A stretch of 64,000 bases of DNA from Ridgeia piscesae (Eukaryota > Annelida > Polychaeta > Sabellida > Siboglinidae). Where the stretch lies: assembly GCA_025642075.2 (NCBI GenBank), contig JAODUO010000543.1, forward strand, positions 356,001-420,000. Direction: 5' to 3'. Of the stretch, positions 1 through 12,713 are shown piece by piece. Under the pieces are notes generated by a model that was not told the origin of the DNA, ran no database searches, and saw nothing but the letters and a program-made list of their open reading frames with translations. Within the stretch, counting starts at the first letter, position 1. Each line of letters starts with the position of its first letter. A program made the translations under genes and the position numbers.

Positions 1-182
1 ATGCAGATTATGACCCATATTCCTTACTTGTGCTTATACTTTTCATCATAATACAGACCAACCCTAGCACTGTCAAGATGACATTGTGCTATTATAGACA
101 CAACAGAGCTACATTGTCAGGCATTTCTAATACACTGTATGTAACATTTTTGAACTTGAATGAACAATTGAACACCTGACGC
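1..182. other. Unassigned, presumed F-BAR intron 2
   Basis: AT-rich unique-looking sequence with no feature I can name. Confidence 0.5.
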
Positions 183-455
183 CAATTTCACTGACATTGC
201 GAAGGGCTCCCATGCCCAATTTAGCTCTTAAAATTGATTCTGCTCCTTAACAGTGATATTGTATACCCGAAAAATATCAACACCATGATGCGTCAGTGGG
301 ACAATGTGGCTGGTGTGTCACTGATGGAAATAGTGTCCTCAGTAATATGACAATGGTTGATGGGTTTTGAAAAAGCTCCTTTAATTTAATAAAAAAATGT
401 TTTATTAAAGATGAATTATTCTTAAAAGTTCTTTATTGTAGTGAAACAGTCACCT
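183..455 (+). mobile_element. MITE family A, copy 1
   Basis: Shares an ordered set of blocks with the copies at 5858 and 16555: a TTAGCTCTTAAA block, GCTCCTTAACAGTGATATTG, a TATACCCGAAAA block, CAACACCATGATG, GGAAATAGTGTCC, and a right end carrying TAGTGAAACAGTCACC. No coding capacity. Diverged, so the ends are approximate. Confidence 0.6.
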
Positions 456-467
456 GATCATTCTAAG

Positions 468-486
468 TAAATAAATAAATAAATAA
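468..486. repeat. AAAT microsatellite
   Basis: About five tandem AAAT units. Confidence 0.8.
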
Positions 487-961
487 CAGTACATGTTGTT
501 GTGATGGTCATGCCTTCACACCAGCTTCAGATGTGTCCCTGGCTGTATAGCCAGTTGTCACAGCATCATAGCAATTGGCCAGCAGGTCTCGGAAATTAAA
601 CGGAGGTTCACAGCTAAATTAGCTATGCTTTGTAGTGGAGTAAAAAATCCCTGACATTTTTGGCCTTGTGGATTATTATTATGATGAATATAATTTTTTT
701 TCATTGTTCCGACTATCTCAATTTAAACCACAAAATTGCATGCTGTATATCCACTAGTGCATATACTATACTTAATTAGAACAACATTGGCTGTACTCGA
801 TGTGTCAACGGTTATTTTGGGAACCCTCCATTGACAAATTTCTGAGAGGATCCAGTTGTCTTGTGTAGCTGCAGCTCTAATTGGCATCTTATTCAACCCT
901 GCAGACAATCAGAAGGAAGATAGTTGAAATGGGTGGAGATGAGGTGTGTTAGTGCAGTGGC

Positions 962-1187
962 TAGCACACGGTCGACTGGCACACGGTCGACTGGCACACG
1001 GTCGACTGGCACACGGTCGACTGGCACACGGTCGACTGGCACACGGTCGACTGGCACACGGTCGACTGGCACACGGTTGACTGGCACACGGTCGACTGGC
1101 ACACGGTCGACTGGCACACGGTCGACTGGCACACGGTCGACTGGCACACGGTCGACTGGCACACAGTCGACTGGCACACAGTTGACA
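962..1187 (+). repeat. 15-bp minisatellite with a SalI site per unit
   Basis: About 15 tandem copies of GTCGACTGGCACACG with only a few substitutions (GTTGAC, CACAG). Because 15 is a multiple of three and the unit has no stop in several frames, it produces open frames on both strands (RSTGT, VPVDR). These are repeat artefacts, not genes. Confidence 0.95.
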
Positions 1188-1363
1188 TGTCTGAGTTCTC
1201 AGTTCAGGACTCAGACTGAATCTGATAATAATTGATTGTATATTTTGTGTGGAACATTGGCTCTTAATTTCATACTGCAGATGACATTACTGTTGGACCA
1301 ACTGTTGGTTAGAACTGTGACTTCTGTCTCAATCACAGACACAATGAACTGACTAGGAAGACA

Positions 1364-3045
1364 GGCACCAGTGACCAGCCTCAGCACCAGTGACCAGCCT
1401 CAGTACCAGTGACCAGCCTCAGTACCAGTGACCAGCCTCAGCACCAGTGACCATCCTCAGTACCAGTGACCAGCCTCAGCACCAGTGACCAGCCTCAGTA
1501 CCAGTGACCAGCCTCAGTACCAGTGACCAGCCTCAGCACCAGTGACCAGCCTCAGCACCAGTGACCAGCCTCAGCACCAGTGACCAGCCTCAGCACCAGT
1601 GACCAGCCTCAGCACCAGTGACCAGCCTCAGCACCAGTGACCAGCCTCAGCACCAGTGACCAGCCTCAGCACCAGTGACCAGCCTCAGCACCAGTGACCA
1701 GCCTCAGCACCAGTGACCATCCTCAGCACCAGTGACCAGCCTCAGTACCAGTGACCAGCCTCAGCACCAGTGACCAGCCTCAGCACCAGTGACCAGCCTC
1801 AGTACCAGTGACCAGCCTCAGTACCAGTGACCAGCCTCAGTACCAGTGACCAGCCTCAGTACCAGTGACCAGCCTCAGCACCAGTGACCAGCCTCAGCAC
1901 CAGTGACCAGCCTCAGCACCAGTGACCAGCCTCAGTACCAGTGACCAGCCTCAGTACCAGTGACCAGCCTCAGCACCAGTGACCAGCCTCAGCACCAGTG
2001 ACCAGCCTCAGCACCAGTGACCAGCCTCAGCACCAGTGACCAGCCTCAGCACCAGTGACCAGCCTCAGCACCAGTGACCAGCCTCAGCACCAGTGACCAG
2101 CCTCAGCACCAGTGACCAGCCTCAGCACCAGTGACCAGCCTCAGCACCAGTGACCAGCCTCAGCACCAGTGACCAGCCTCAGCACCAGTGACCATCCTCA
2201 GTACCAGTGACATTCCTCAGCACCAGTGACCAGCCTCAGCACCAGTGACCAGCCTCAGCACCAGTGACCAGCCTCAGCACCAGTGACCATCCTCAGCACC
2301 AGTGACCAGCCTCAGCACCAGTGACCAGCCTCAGTACCAGTGACCAGCCTCAGCACCAGTGACCAGCCTCAGCACCAGTGACCAGCCTCAGCACCAGTGA
2401 CCAGCCTCAGCACCAGTGACCAGCCTCAGCACCAGTGACCAGCCTCAGCACCAGTGACCAGCCTCAGCACCAGTGACCAGCCTCAGCACCAGTGACCAGC
2501 CTCAGCACCAGTGACCATCCTCAGCACCAGTGACCAGCCTCAGCACCAGTGACCAGCCTCAGCACCAGTGACCAGCCTCAGCACCAGTGACCAGCCTCAG
2601 TACCAGTGACCAGCCTCAGTACCAGTGACCAGCCTCAGCACCAGTGACCAGCCTCAGTACCAGTGACCAGCCTCAGCACCAGTGACCAGCCTCAGCACCA
2701 GTGACCAGCCTCAGTACCAGTGACCAGCCTCAGTACCAGTGACCAGCCTCAGCACCAGTGACCAGCCTCAGTACCAGTGACCAGCCTCAGTACCAGTGAC
2801 CAGCCTCAGCACCAGTGACCAGCCTCAGCACCAGTGACCAGCCTCAGTACCAGTGACCAGCCTCAGCACCAGTGACCAGCCTCAGCACCAGTGACCAGCC
2901 TCAGTACCAGTGACCAGCCTCAGTACCAGTGACCAGCCTCAGCACCAGTGACCAGCCTCAGCACCAGTGACCAGCCTCAGTACCAGTGACCAGCCTCAGT
3001 ACCAGTGACCAGCCTCAGTACCAGTGACCAGCCTCAGCACCAGCA
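1364..3045 (+). repeat. 19-bp minisatellite, about 88 copies
   Basis: Unit CACCAGTGACCAGCCTCAG. Two recurrent variants occur: TACC for CACC at the unit start, and CATCCT for CAGCCT. Unit length is almost invariant, which points to repeated unequal exchange or slippage. Neighbouring CACC and TACC units are clustered, not random. Confidence 0.97.
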
Positions 3046-4714
3046 TAAGAAAGTTGTTTTGGTGATTATATTTTGAAAACCATTTCACTCAAACCTCATT
3101 ACTCAATCAAGTTCTAACCACACATATTGACACAAACACACACAGGGACTGGAGACGACTCATGTCACACCTCGACACCCTGTCCAGGGACACCTGCTGT
3201 CTTAAGGGGATAATACACACAGACAAGGAAGGAGAAAAAAGACAGGACCAAAGAAGGAAACAGGGGTTGAGTCATCCATTCCTAGGTCAAGGCATCTCTA
3301 CATGAATGTCACAGGGTGGCACATCCATGACACGTTCTGTACATCTACATGACAGATGCAATCTACCAAATGTGTTACAGTGACAAGGCTCAGTTTTACT
3401 CCATAACACTTTCCAGGAACAGGGAGTTTATTGCCACCTCTCCCAGTCACACCAGCCGGCTGTCAGCCAAGCTGTGAGTGCTTGACCCAGTTAGGATATG
3501 CATGCCCAGTCAGCCGGAACGCGATATGTTCAAACAATAAGTCCACCCCATACACCCGGTCATAAAGTGCAGTCACACGGCATATTTCACAGGACAACAA
3601 CATGCTATTGGGTAGCTAGCTGTCAATGAAAAACAGAAGTCACATGGAGTACATGATGACCTGTCAATCACTGACAGAAACAATGGGGCCACCTGACCAC
3701 GGTTTCAATAAAATCCCAATTCTTTCAAATCCCAGACACACATGGTTACTCCATATTGCCCCAGTCCCCTCAGATGCTTGCCTGGTTCTAGACAGTGGTG
3801 GATATATAAGGTAAACAAATTTTATTAACCGACTAGATGCAAATATTTGCAGTGTAGCTGAAATCTTTCTACAAAGATTTAAATTGGTAAACCCCCTAAA
3901 TAAAATTCAGCTACACTATGGATCTGCCAGTTCCTGGACCTTTGCCCGTCACTTGTCATTTCCCCTGACATTTGTCACCCAGTCATTTCACCCTTTCCTT
4001 ATGAACTGGAAATCCAGTCTTTACCCCACTTTTAGTTTTTAAGGGTGTATATAGGGATCACCTTAGCATTTCACATAGCTATGTAACATGAGGGGCAAAA
4101 GATTGGGAATATGGTGGCATAAAACCTTTGGGTGGGTGGGGGGGGCATAAAACCTTTAGAGCAACTGGTGGGGCGCAAGGCTTTATGCAGAGACCTGTCC
4201 ACCCATCATTCTGGACTAGTAGAAATATGGGTGGGCAGATGGTGGATGGGTAAAAAAGGAAGGAACAAAAAGTCTTCCAAAATCATATATATATATTGTC
4301 AGCCTCACAAATGAGTATAAACAGGGTTTCGTGTGTCTTTTGTAGTTCATTTCAGGTCATAAAACACATTTCAAGTTTCTAAACAGATGTCTTTGGACCA
4401 AATATCACAGACACCAAGAAACCACATCTCTATCATAGACATACCTGCTTCACCTGGGTGTGTCAAACGGAACTAATAAATACAACTCTACACAATACAC
4501 TCTCCACACGGGGCATTCACTTGTGAGAGAGTGCAATTGAGGAGATTTACAGCGGTACGCACAGAGGTCTTGATGCCAGGCTTATCTTGGTAAACTATCT
4601 GAGTCATTGTGTGACCTTCCACTGTTAGGATAGACTACAGACTACAGTGGTGAAGGCTTTCTACGACTGGTGGTGTATTTGTTGGGTACACAAAACTACA
4701 CACTTCAGTAAGCT
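3046..4714. other. Gene-free stretch, presumed intron
   Basis: No coding exon or named repeat family recognised. There is a short inverted pair, GTGTAGCTGAA near 3852 and TTCAGCTACAC near 3908, and a G-rich run near 4132-4146. Confidence 0.5.
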
Positions 4715-4739
4715 TTGCGAATGACAAAAGTATCGCACT

Positions 4740-4975
4740 CTGCCACACAGTTCCACACATATTCCACCACCACACTTATTCCACCACTACCACAACACAG
4801 TTCCATTCTTTTTTACCGCATAGTTCCACACATAATACACCACCACACAGTTCCACACTTATTCCACAGCCACCACCACACAGGTCCACACTTATTCCAC
4901 CATCACTACCACCACCACCACACAGTTCCATACTTATTCCACCACCACCACCACCACCACCACCACCAGTCCACC
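4740..4975 (+). repeat. Degenerate TTCCAC / CCA repeat tract
   Basis: Irregular tandem array built from TTCCACACTTATTCCACCA-like units that collapses into a pure CCA run near 4935-4970. The open frame across it (His/Pro/Ser-rich) is a repeat by-product. Confidence 0.85.
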
Positions 4976-5857
4976 ACGTGTTCCACAGTTACCAGCATCA
5001 GATCTCTTCATCAAGACTACACTGCTTCAATTAACATTACAGAGTTGAAACACTTACTCATATTCTTCCTCTTCCTTCTTTTTCGGTTGGTAATTTCGTG
5101 TAAGTTTTCTGCAACAAAAGATCCACAGATTATAACACATGGCGCTACATTTCAATGGGTCTTACATTCAGCCTGGGGTGCTGCGAAGTTATCCCTCGAG
5201 TCGACCCACTAGATAATCTGAGAGTTAAATCCAATAAGACATCACCAGTAAGCAGTTAATTCTGACTTATCAGACCCAGTCTACTTATCTGACTTCTACA
5301 AATTATACTTCACCGCTTGACCATCTTAGTACAAATGAGCAGAGTAAATATGTTATGCTCAAGATGCAAAAGGCCTGGAAGGCTCCGTGCTCCTAGAGAC
5401 TGTAACTCAGGCACTAACACTTTCTGGGGCCTACGTATGATCACATTTAGGGTCATACAATGCAAGTGAGTACACACAGCTCTTCACACAGTCACCCTGT
5501 CTACACAGGCAGCACTGGTGTTGGTACAACAGTTCCGTGTTACATAATCTTTCCAACTTCCCTGATGAACACTTCATGAAACCAGCCTATTATGTAGCAG
5601 TACCTCTGGGTAACTATGTAGTGCCATCAGACTTATACTAGATCTATTCAATCAAACTAGGGACTTGTACTTCTAACCTACCCGCAAAGACAACCACCTA
5701 CAACCACATAGTTATCTCTTCCAAAGGATGGCATTTTTTTCTAGTATAACAAAATGAAGACGTCAGACCTAGAAGCCTACATCCCGCCTCCCTACAATGC
5801 CCAGTCCCTGTAGCTGCCAGCCAGTGACTGGCCCAGACAGCTAGCTGCTTCTCCTGC
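4976..5857. other. Gene-free stretch, presumed intron
   Basis: No feature recognised on either strand. Confidence 0.5.
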
Positions 5858-6136
5858 ATGTTCCAGGGGACCATTTCACAAACATTGTTAAGAGCTCTTA
5901 AACTCAATTTTGCTCTGTAAAACCCAATTTAAACTTCAACAGTGATCTTGAATACCCGAAAACGGTCAACACCATGATGTGCCAGCGGTCACTGGCATGT
6001 CATGGAAATAGTGTCCTTAGTAACAGTAACATGGCAACAGATATTTACGTTTTTGAAGAAAAAACTCTTAATTTAACAATGGTTTTTGGCTTAATGATGA
6101 ATGTTTAAGAGCATTTTTTTAGTGAGAGGGTCCCTT
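5858..6136 (+). mobile_element. MITE family A, copy 2 (best-preserved ends)
   Basis: The left end GGGACCATTTCAC...AAGAGCTCTTAA is mirrored at the right by TTTAAGAGCA...AGTGAGAGGGTCCC. Terminal inverted repeats thus bound a roughly 280-bp non-coding element. The interior matches copies at 183 and 16555-17050. I could not identify a convincing target-site duplication. Confidence 0.7.
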
Positions 6137-6374
6137 AGTCAGTCCCTCCCTAACTTATGTCTTGTCACGGATGTTGCTTGGAGTGACAACTTGGTGACCA
6201 CTTGACCCATTACACCTGCTGACCGTTGAGTGGTGACACCTGGCAGTCGTGATCACCACCGGTCAAGCTCATCCTATAAGGATCTCAATATCCATCACAC
6301 ATAGACCCAAGCCTTGTTCGCTGGAATCCACTATTTTTACTTCAAATTCTGCATAGGTGTAAAAATTTGACAAG

Positions 6375-6375
<1 letters not shown>

Positions 6376-6465
<90 letters not shown>

Positions 6466-6552
6466 ATATATATATATACACACATATATATATGTATATA
6501 TATATATGATATATAAAACATAATATTTATATATATATATATATATATTTAT
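6376..6552. repeat. AT microsatellite (compound)
   Basis: About 85 bases of near-pure AT dinucleotides, then interrupted AT/TATG tracts to about 6552. Confidence 0.95.
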
Positions 6553-6561
6553 TTGTTTTGA

Positions 6562-8086
6562 CTCAGCCTACCAAGGTTCTGCTAAACTAACATATGTAAC
6601 TGTTTTTTATACTCAAGTGGTGAGCAAAAAAATCAATGACCCTTCTGATGATTTTTCTATATCATGGAAGTCTATAATAAAACGACATCCAAGTGAATAC
6701 AAGGTTGACATTCCTCAGGAATTTATAAAATCTGTAAAATTGTATGCAAACAATCGATACAACAATGCAGCAGGTCAATATAGACTACTATACATGGATT
6801 ATTTAAGATAAATACACAGATTAGGTTTTTACCAGCATAAAATACTGAATTGTTGAACAGATCTAACTTGCCAAAGATGTTGTGACCATAGAACACAGTT
6901 GAACACAGTTGCATACACTACTAGAACTATATAGTCTATAAGGGAATGATTAATGATCTACCTTTGTGTTTGGACTTACATTTAGATACTGTGTTTACAC
7001 AAAACAGAACCAATCCTTTGTCATCTTGACTACAGTAGCCTGCTTGGTCCCTGGCCTGTTACTTGGCCTCATGTATCTCAGACTCCCTCCCCAGAGCAAG
7101 GGATCAGTCTCCAATCCTCCCAGCACCCAAGATAACAGGGGGAACCCACACTTCCCATGTGTACACGGAAGAAATGCCATACATTCCAACTGCAATTTCT
7201 TATTTAGTCTACATTCCTTAGACAAAACAGCCAAGCACATAACGTTATACTGTTTGTCAAATTTGTTTTGCAAAAAACAAAAGATTAACTTAACACTCAC
7301 AAATGACAGATGTCCTACCCAGGTAAGCCTTTTAATCTGACTGAAAGATGTATCAGAGCACAGAAGAATGTCACTATAAAATCTGATTTAAATTAAACAT
7401 GATATGAATAATATAGAATTTGTATGTGTTCTTCATACCTGTTGACATAACAAAATATACCTTCAATTAACATTACTGAATCTAAAATAACCTTACTTAA
7501 TTGAAATACTTACTAAAACTTACTACACATTTGGCAAGTTTAAGCTTAAATAAACATCTCGGATATTTACTGTGTAATATATCCTTGTTTCATAATGACA
7601 CTTGTACTAAGAATAGGTTTATGAACGCCCAGTGTACACAGTGATTTTTATTACTATGACTCATGCTATCTACACAGCACAAGGACAACATTGATAAGAT
7701 GCCACCGATAACAACTTATAACAACTGATAACAACTTATAACAACATTCACACAGATTACAAGTCCCATATCAGGTCACATAGGGCTGATTTGAAATATC
7801 ACAGTCGAATCCAAGCTGCGTCATACAGGAATGACCCCTGACCGTCAACCTCTCAAGTATATGTAGGACAGTGCAGACACTTCTAGAAATGACTTAATAT
7901 TCAACTGGCATGGGACGGATTACAGCATGGAACACTGGACATAAGGCTTCATGTGGTCCAGTTGACCGCTATATGACAAAGAATGAATGAGTGAGATACG
8001 CTAGTAACTACCTCTACGTTGGTTTGACTTATGGTTTTGTAAGAAATGTGTTTGACTGTATGTGTTTTGCTATCACTGACTGAACT
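6562..8086. other. Gene-free stretch; small unassigned plus-strand frames
   Basis: Two plus-strand frames look slightly less random than the background: 6617-6811 (64 codons) and 6966-7340, which contains a hydrophobic run (LVPGLLLGLMYL) and meets a good GTAAGC donor at 7322. I recognise neither product, and both lie within the presumed intron of the minus-strand gene. Confidence 0.3.
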
Positions 8087-8307
8087 CATCCAAAGATCAC
8101 AGGGTCACTACCACAAATTTTAGTGTTTGTGGGTAAATAACATTTCCTTTCATGTGATTTTATTCCTTGAAAATTGAACACAATTCCAGGCAATTTATGC
8201 CTGTAGTGGGGTAGGGTGATTTCAATTTTCAAGGAATAAAATCACATGAAAGCAATTGTTTTTTACGCACACTAAAGTTGCGGCAGTGACCCAGTGATCT
8301 TTGGATG
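8087..8307. mobile_element. Long inverted-repeat (hairpin) element
   Basis: The left arm begins CATCCAAAGATCAC (8087) and includes CTTTCATGTGATTTTATTCC. The right arm carries the reverse complements, GGAATAAAATCACATGAAAG and GTGATCTTTGGATG (ending 8307). Arms are about 90-100 bases around a short centre near 8190-8220, with no coding capacity: a MITE or fold-back relic. Confidence 0.75.
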
Positions 8308-9840
8308 GGTTCTGCAGTCTAGTTTGATACATGGTAAATAATATTTCTATAAATAAATTAAGTTGCCTCATTTTTGGCCTAGTGCCACGGGTTCTTTTAA
8401 TGACATTCCTGCCCCCATAATAAACTGCCACTGTGTGTAGGATGCAGTTAAAATATGCATCTCAAACCAAACCAAAGCCAGCTGTTTTCAACAGCTTGAA
8501 GCCTCGAAATGTGCTTCGTTTTTGCGACACATTTCTTCAACAAATTGGTGAACAGGGAACTAAGACCAACTTCAACGTCCTCTCATATCACCATTACATT
8601 CGTTTCAGCCAAATAATAATCTGATATTCAGTGCATTAACACAACAGTGAAGCTACAGGGAGGTAGGTCAGCTGGTGATAACATAGCATGAATTAATGGA
8701 CAATGGAAGCTTCAATATCAAACGCGAATCACAATGAAGCTCATTGATAGTCATTAAAAATTGGGTAAATATGCATAATCGAGGCAAGTCTGATGGGCTG
8801 AGAATAATGTGGAATTATTAGTTAATTGAATTCAAATGATATGTTAACAAAACACTAACAGCATGGTGTACTATGATATCATCTAAAGCAATCATTGTTA
8901 ATGTTTTAAATAAAATGTATAACATGCAACTATGACACATGCTAAACTACAAACAGTGGAAATTAATCAGTGCAGAACATCCATGCATAAATTAATGTTC
9001 AAGTTGCAATTGCGATGAAGAAAATCAGGATAATTTTAGTGGATACACTCATATATGAATGTGTGTACATGTACATATTTCCAGCCTTACAATGAACGAC
9101 ATTCTTTGTGGTGACTTGCAACTGAATCATATACAATAAACCACCATTTCCCTGCACTGAAATAGGCCAGCAACAGAAGATTACGCTGTGAAAATTACAC
9201 CCAATATTATTGATCAGTTTATCGTACATTCAATTGTGATTATAACACAGAACGGTGACGAATGTGATATCTTTACACAACATCTGTTACAGATCAAAAC
9301 GCAGCCTGCCTCGAGTTCAGTTGTGTGAGTCGACGCGAAATCAAATTATTTATTGCTGGCAAACCGAAGTATTGATCAGCTCCATGGAACTGCCACAGAA
9401 TCGGCGGCTGACAGGAAGTGCATTGGATGTGGCCGGGTTAAGATGTGAGATGGAGCCCTGCCTCCGGACCGGCAGCTGATATCTGTGTGTATCTAGCTGA
9501 ATGAAGCCAATCTGTGTGCCGCAACGTCCGATACAGATTCTGCGTTTTATGCCTAAACCAATTGTCAAGACAATGTCACCAGAAACTGTTAAAGACACAT
9601 TTTCTGCGTTGCTGTAAACACAATAAAGAGTGAATTTCAGAAACAAATTAGAAATGTCAGAGTCCTGGCATAAATGTCTTCTAATTGACACTGTATTGTT
9701 CCACAGCAGTAGACACAGTGTGTGGAAGATACTTAACTCTACACCATCTTGTGTAGTTCTGTTTACACTAAATCCAGCTTCATCGTGAGCAATGATGCAC
9801 CACAGATTCGCCTTAGTGAACATGCATGCATGTCATCTTT
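8308..9840. other. Gene-free stretch, presumed intron
   Basis: A minus-strand open frame of 157 codons (9350-9823) has no recognisable family and no splice-site logic that I can support. Nothing else is recognised. Confidence 0.45.
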
Positions 9841-9844
9841 CCAT

Positions 9845-9985
9845 CTGTGTGCGTGCGACGCCGCGCGTGCACATGCGTCTGTATGTGGGGATAGGTGTGT
9901 GTATTTTTCTGTCTGTCTATAAACATGCATGGCCTGTGTGTGTGTGCATGCGCACGCACGCGCATGCGTGTGTATGTGTACAATT
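9845..9985. repeat. Alternating purine-pyrimidine (GT/GC) tract
   Basis: Runs of GTGTGCGTGCG, GCGCGTGCACATGCG, GTGTGTGCATGCGCAC and similar. Such alternation favours Z-DNA. Not a gene, although frames stay open through it. Confidence 0.7.
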
Positions 9986-10238
9986 TGTGCCTATTTATCT
10001 GTTGCAACACAGTCTACACACACCTGTCTATTTGCCTGCATTTTATAGTGTCCCCAAGAATTTAAGGACTATGACATCTATGTATACCATATCGGCTCAC
10101 AATGCTTACTGCACACAGCTCCAGGCAGACTGACTTGATAGGACTGAATGTGACACTGTGGTCAAACAATCAAACACAAAGGTCACACACAGTCCAAGAA
10201 TGTACCTTTTGTGTATAGTGAAAGCAACAGCCAAGGTA

Positions 10239-10568
10239 GTGTCACACCCCTATAGACACAGTGTAGCACAAGTTAGTGTCACACCCCTATAGACACAGTG
10301 TAGCACAAGTTAGTGTCACACCCCTATAGACACAGTGTAGCACAAGTTAGTGTCACACCCCTATAGACACAGTGTAGCACAAGTTAGTGTCACACCCCTA
10401 TAGACACAGTGTAGCACAAGTTAGTGTCACACCCCTATAGACACAGTGTAGCACAAGTTAGTGTCACACCCCTATAGACACAGTGTAGCACAAGTTAGTG
10501 TCACACCCCTATAGACACAGTGTAGCACAAGTTAGTGTCACACCCCTATAGACACAGTGTAGCACAAG
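10239..10568 (+). repeat. 37-bp minisatellite, about 9 near-identical copies
   Basis: The unit begins GTGTCACACCCCTATAGACA and ends GTAGCACAAGTTA. All visible copies agree base for base except the last, which diverges at its edge, so the array is young or strongly homogenised. Each unit contains TGTCACACC...AGACACA, which could form a short hairpin. Confidence 0.97.
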
Positions 10569-11426
10569 GTCATACTAAATTATGTCATTATTTAATATTA
10601 CATATTTTATACATCCTGCTTCAAATTCTGATAAAACAAATTTCTGTAGTCTATTAGCTACAGCTAATTTCAAAGTAACGAATGTGTTTTATTCCACAAA
10701 ACGTAAAGGTAGAAATCTAACAATGTTTTCAAAGACATGACATTTTACTTAAAATCTAACTTTTGACATGTTCCCTGACACCGACAATAGACTCAACAAT
10801 GAAAAGTGTCAATACATTGTCAGTGTGACAACAGTCAACACTGATACCAAGTCATAGGTCACTAATTACAGTGTCACATTACAAAGTCACAACTAGGGGG
10901 TCGGATTACAGCCACACTTACACCTTTGTGGTAGTTGATTGTGACACATTTGACATCATTTCACTGAACCTTGAAGTTATCAGAATCACTGACACCTTCC
11001 CTTTTGTTAAAACGATGCTTGTTCACTGGTTAGTAATATTTTAGTAATAATGAAACACATACATTCTGGCAACTGGCATGAAATCATTTCCTAGAAAGTC
11101 GTATGTTTTTTATTATTATAATACATCAGTATTTTGTTTCAAAAAAGATAATGTGTACAGTTTAATAAAATTATATTAATAAGAAACAATACATAGAATT
11201 TTTGTAGCCATCAAAACGTGATGATTTCATGACCCTAACATTAGGAAATCTGTTGTTTGGCAAATCCAATCCGTGAAATTATGCAATCATTCTGCTCCAC
11301 TCAAAAAAAATCAAACAACTGTTAGACAATGACGTCATTCAGTTCTACATCCTGTCAAATGAAAAGTTTGTTACCTATGCAGTTTGGATGACTCAGAAAG
11401 ATACGGCCAGCTGATGTGACTGACAG
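10569..11426. other. Gene-free stretch, presumed intron
   Basis: AT-rich; no feature recognised. Confidence 0.5.
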
Positions 11427-11742
11427 GGTGGGGTGGCCTTACTCCACATTAGGGTTGGTTCTCAGTCCGAATTTGAAATAACAAATTAAATAAGAATAAC
11501 TTTTTATCAGATAATGCTGTACTTTAAAAATTATTCAAAATTAAACTTATAGTAACATAACATAAATACAAATTTGCAGTTGTTTATAAAATAGGAATTA
11601 CTGCAGGAGTAACCAGTAACACTGAGGTGGCAGCACTGTCTAGCCCCATACGGATAACATTCAAACACAGGTAAAACCACCAGACTGTCTTCTCGTGAAG
11701 TTACGCAGCCAAGTGACAGTTGGTTAATTAAGCGAGACTAAA
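11427..11742 (+). repeat. Dispersed repeat family B, copy 1
   Basis: Shares blocks in order with 29183-29707: GGCCTTACTCCACATTAGGG, TTCTCAGTCCGAA..., CAAATTTGCAGTTGTTTATA, GAGGTGGCAGCA, CGGATAACAT, ACCAGACTGTCTTCTCG and CAGCC...GACAGT.GGTTAA. No coding capacity. The class is unknown; it behaves like a non-autonomous transposon. Confidence 0.7.
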
Positions 11743-11919
11743 GAGTACTACACTAGGTCAGAAAGGTTAATTTCCAATATGGGGGTTTGCCATGACAGGG
11801 CTATAGGATTATCTGGCTCACCACTGGGTGTCTGATAATCTGGCATGTGGGAAATCTCTGTAGTATCCAGTTCACTTTTGGTATTTAGTTGCCAGTCACA
11901 GTATCCATACACAACTAAC

Positions 11920-12018
11920 CTTTGAGGCTTGATGTCAGTACCATGACTTTAACCCTTGAGGCTTGATGCCAGTACCATGACTTTAACCCTTGGTGCTTGA
12001 TGCCAGTACCATGTCAAA
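11920..12018 (+). repeat. 33-bp tandem repeat, 3 copies
   Basis: TTGAGGCTTGATGCCAGTAC plus CATGACTTTAACCC, repeated three times with minor changes (GTCAG/GCCAG, GAGGC/GGTGC). Confidence 0.85.
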
Positions 12019-12399
12019 TCATTATGCAGAGGACTTTGGACATTATTTAATTAAAGGATAAATTAATAATACCAGTACAGTATCGTGACTGAACTATTTG
12101 TAGACACAAACACGCAGATGGTACCAATCAGTTATTTATTTATAAATTGTATACAATAACTTGCCTGTCATGTGACCACTGAGCAACACAGAAAAACTTT
12201 GCTACACTTATAGTTTTAATGTTATTTGGTAGTAATATCAGACAGGTAGTGAGAACCTGTATTTTGCCATCTTTCTTGCCTTTAAAATGAATAATTCCTG
12301 CATTTGCCCCCTTTACCACCATCTATGCTTACTAAAAGCCCTACTTATCAAAATGAACATAAGTACATATTATTGTATTACACACTTAGGCCTAAAAAA

Positions 12400-12713
12400 G
12401 GTAAGTTCTTATATAGTGCAGTATCCTACCCCCACGATTGCTCAAAGCACTTTACACTTTACTTCCCTGACAGACCTGTTCAATCAGACAACTTCTCTGG
12501 GTAGCATCCAGTGCCATATGCTGGAATTAATGCGCGAAGGCTGCTTGTACATATATCCACTACTGTCTATAGCCAGGTAATCATTTATACAGCTGAGTGA
12601 ACTGGAGCAATGTAGAGTGAAAAAACTTGCCCAAGGTTTTAACACCGCAGCACAGGATTCAACCCGGGTCTTCTTAGTCGACAGTCCGACGCCCTACCCC
12701 TGAGCCACTGCGC
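12400..12713 (-). mobile_element. tRNA-derived SINE, copy 1
   Basis: Minus-strand orientation. The tRNA-like head is at 12713-12645 with an A-box-like TGGCTCAGGGGTAGGGC and a B-box-like GGGTTGAATCC (one change from GGTTCGAATCC). The body includes TGCCCAAG, a CAATCAGA region, and ends with AAGTGCTTTGAG and GCACTATATAAGAACTTACC at 12400. About 80% alike by eye to the copy at 23170-23460. The internal boxes would be an RNA polymerase III promoter in an intact copy. Confidence 0.88.

Noticed and set aside
893..1235. Possible repetitive secreted or structural protein (RSTGT or VPVDR repeats)
   Set aside because: A 15-bp minisatellite is open on both strands; no signal peptide, no extended unique coding sequence.
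9350..9823. Minus-strand 157-codon frame as a missing F-BAR exon
   Set aside because: No similarity to F-BAR, HR1 or SH3 segments and no supporting splice sites; treated as chance.
12645..12713. tRNA gene on the minus strand
   Set aside because: A- and B-box-like strings are present, but the cloverleaf is incomplete, the segment continues into a SINE body and a second dispersed copy exists at 23385-23460.
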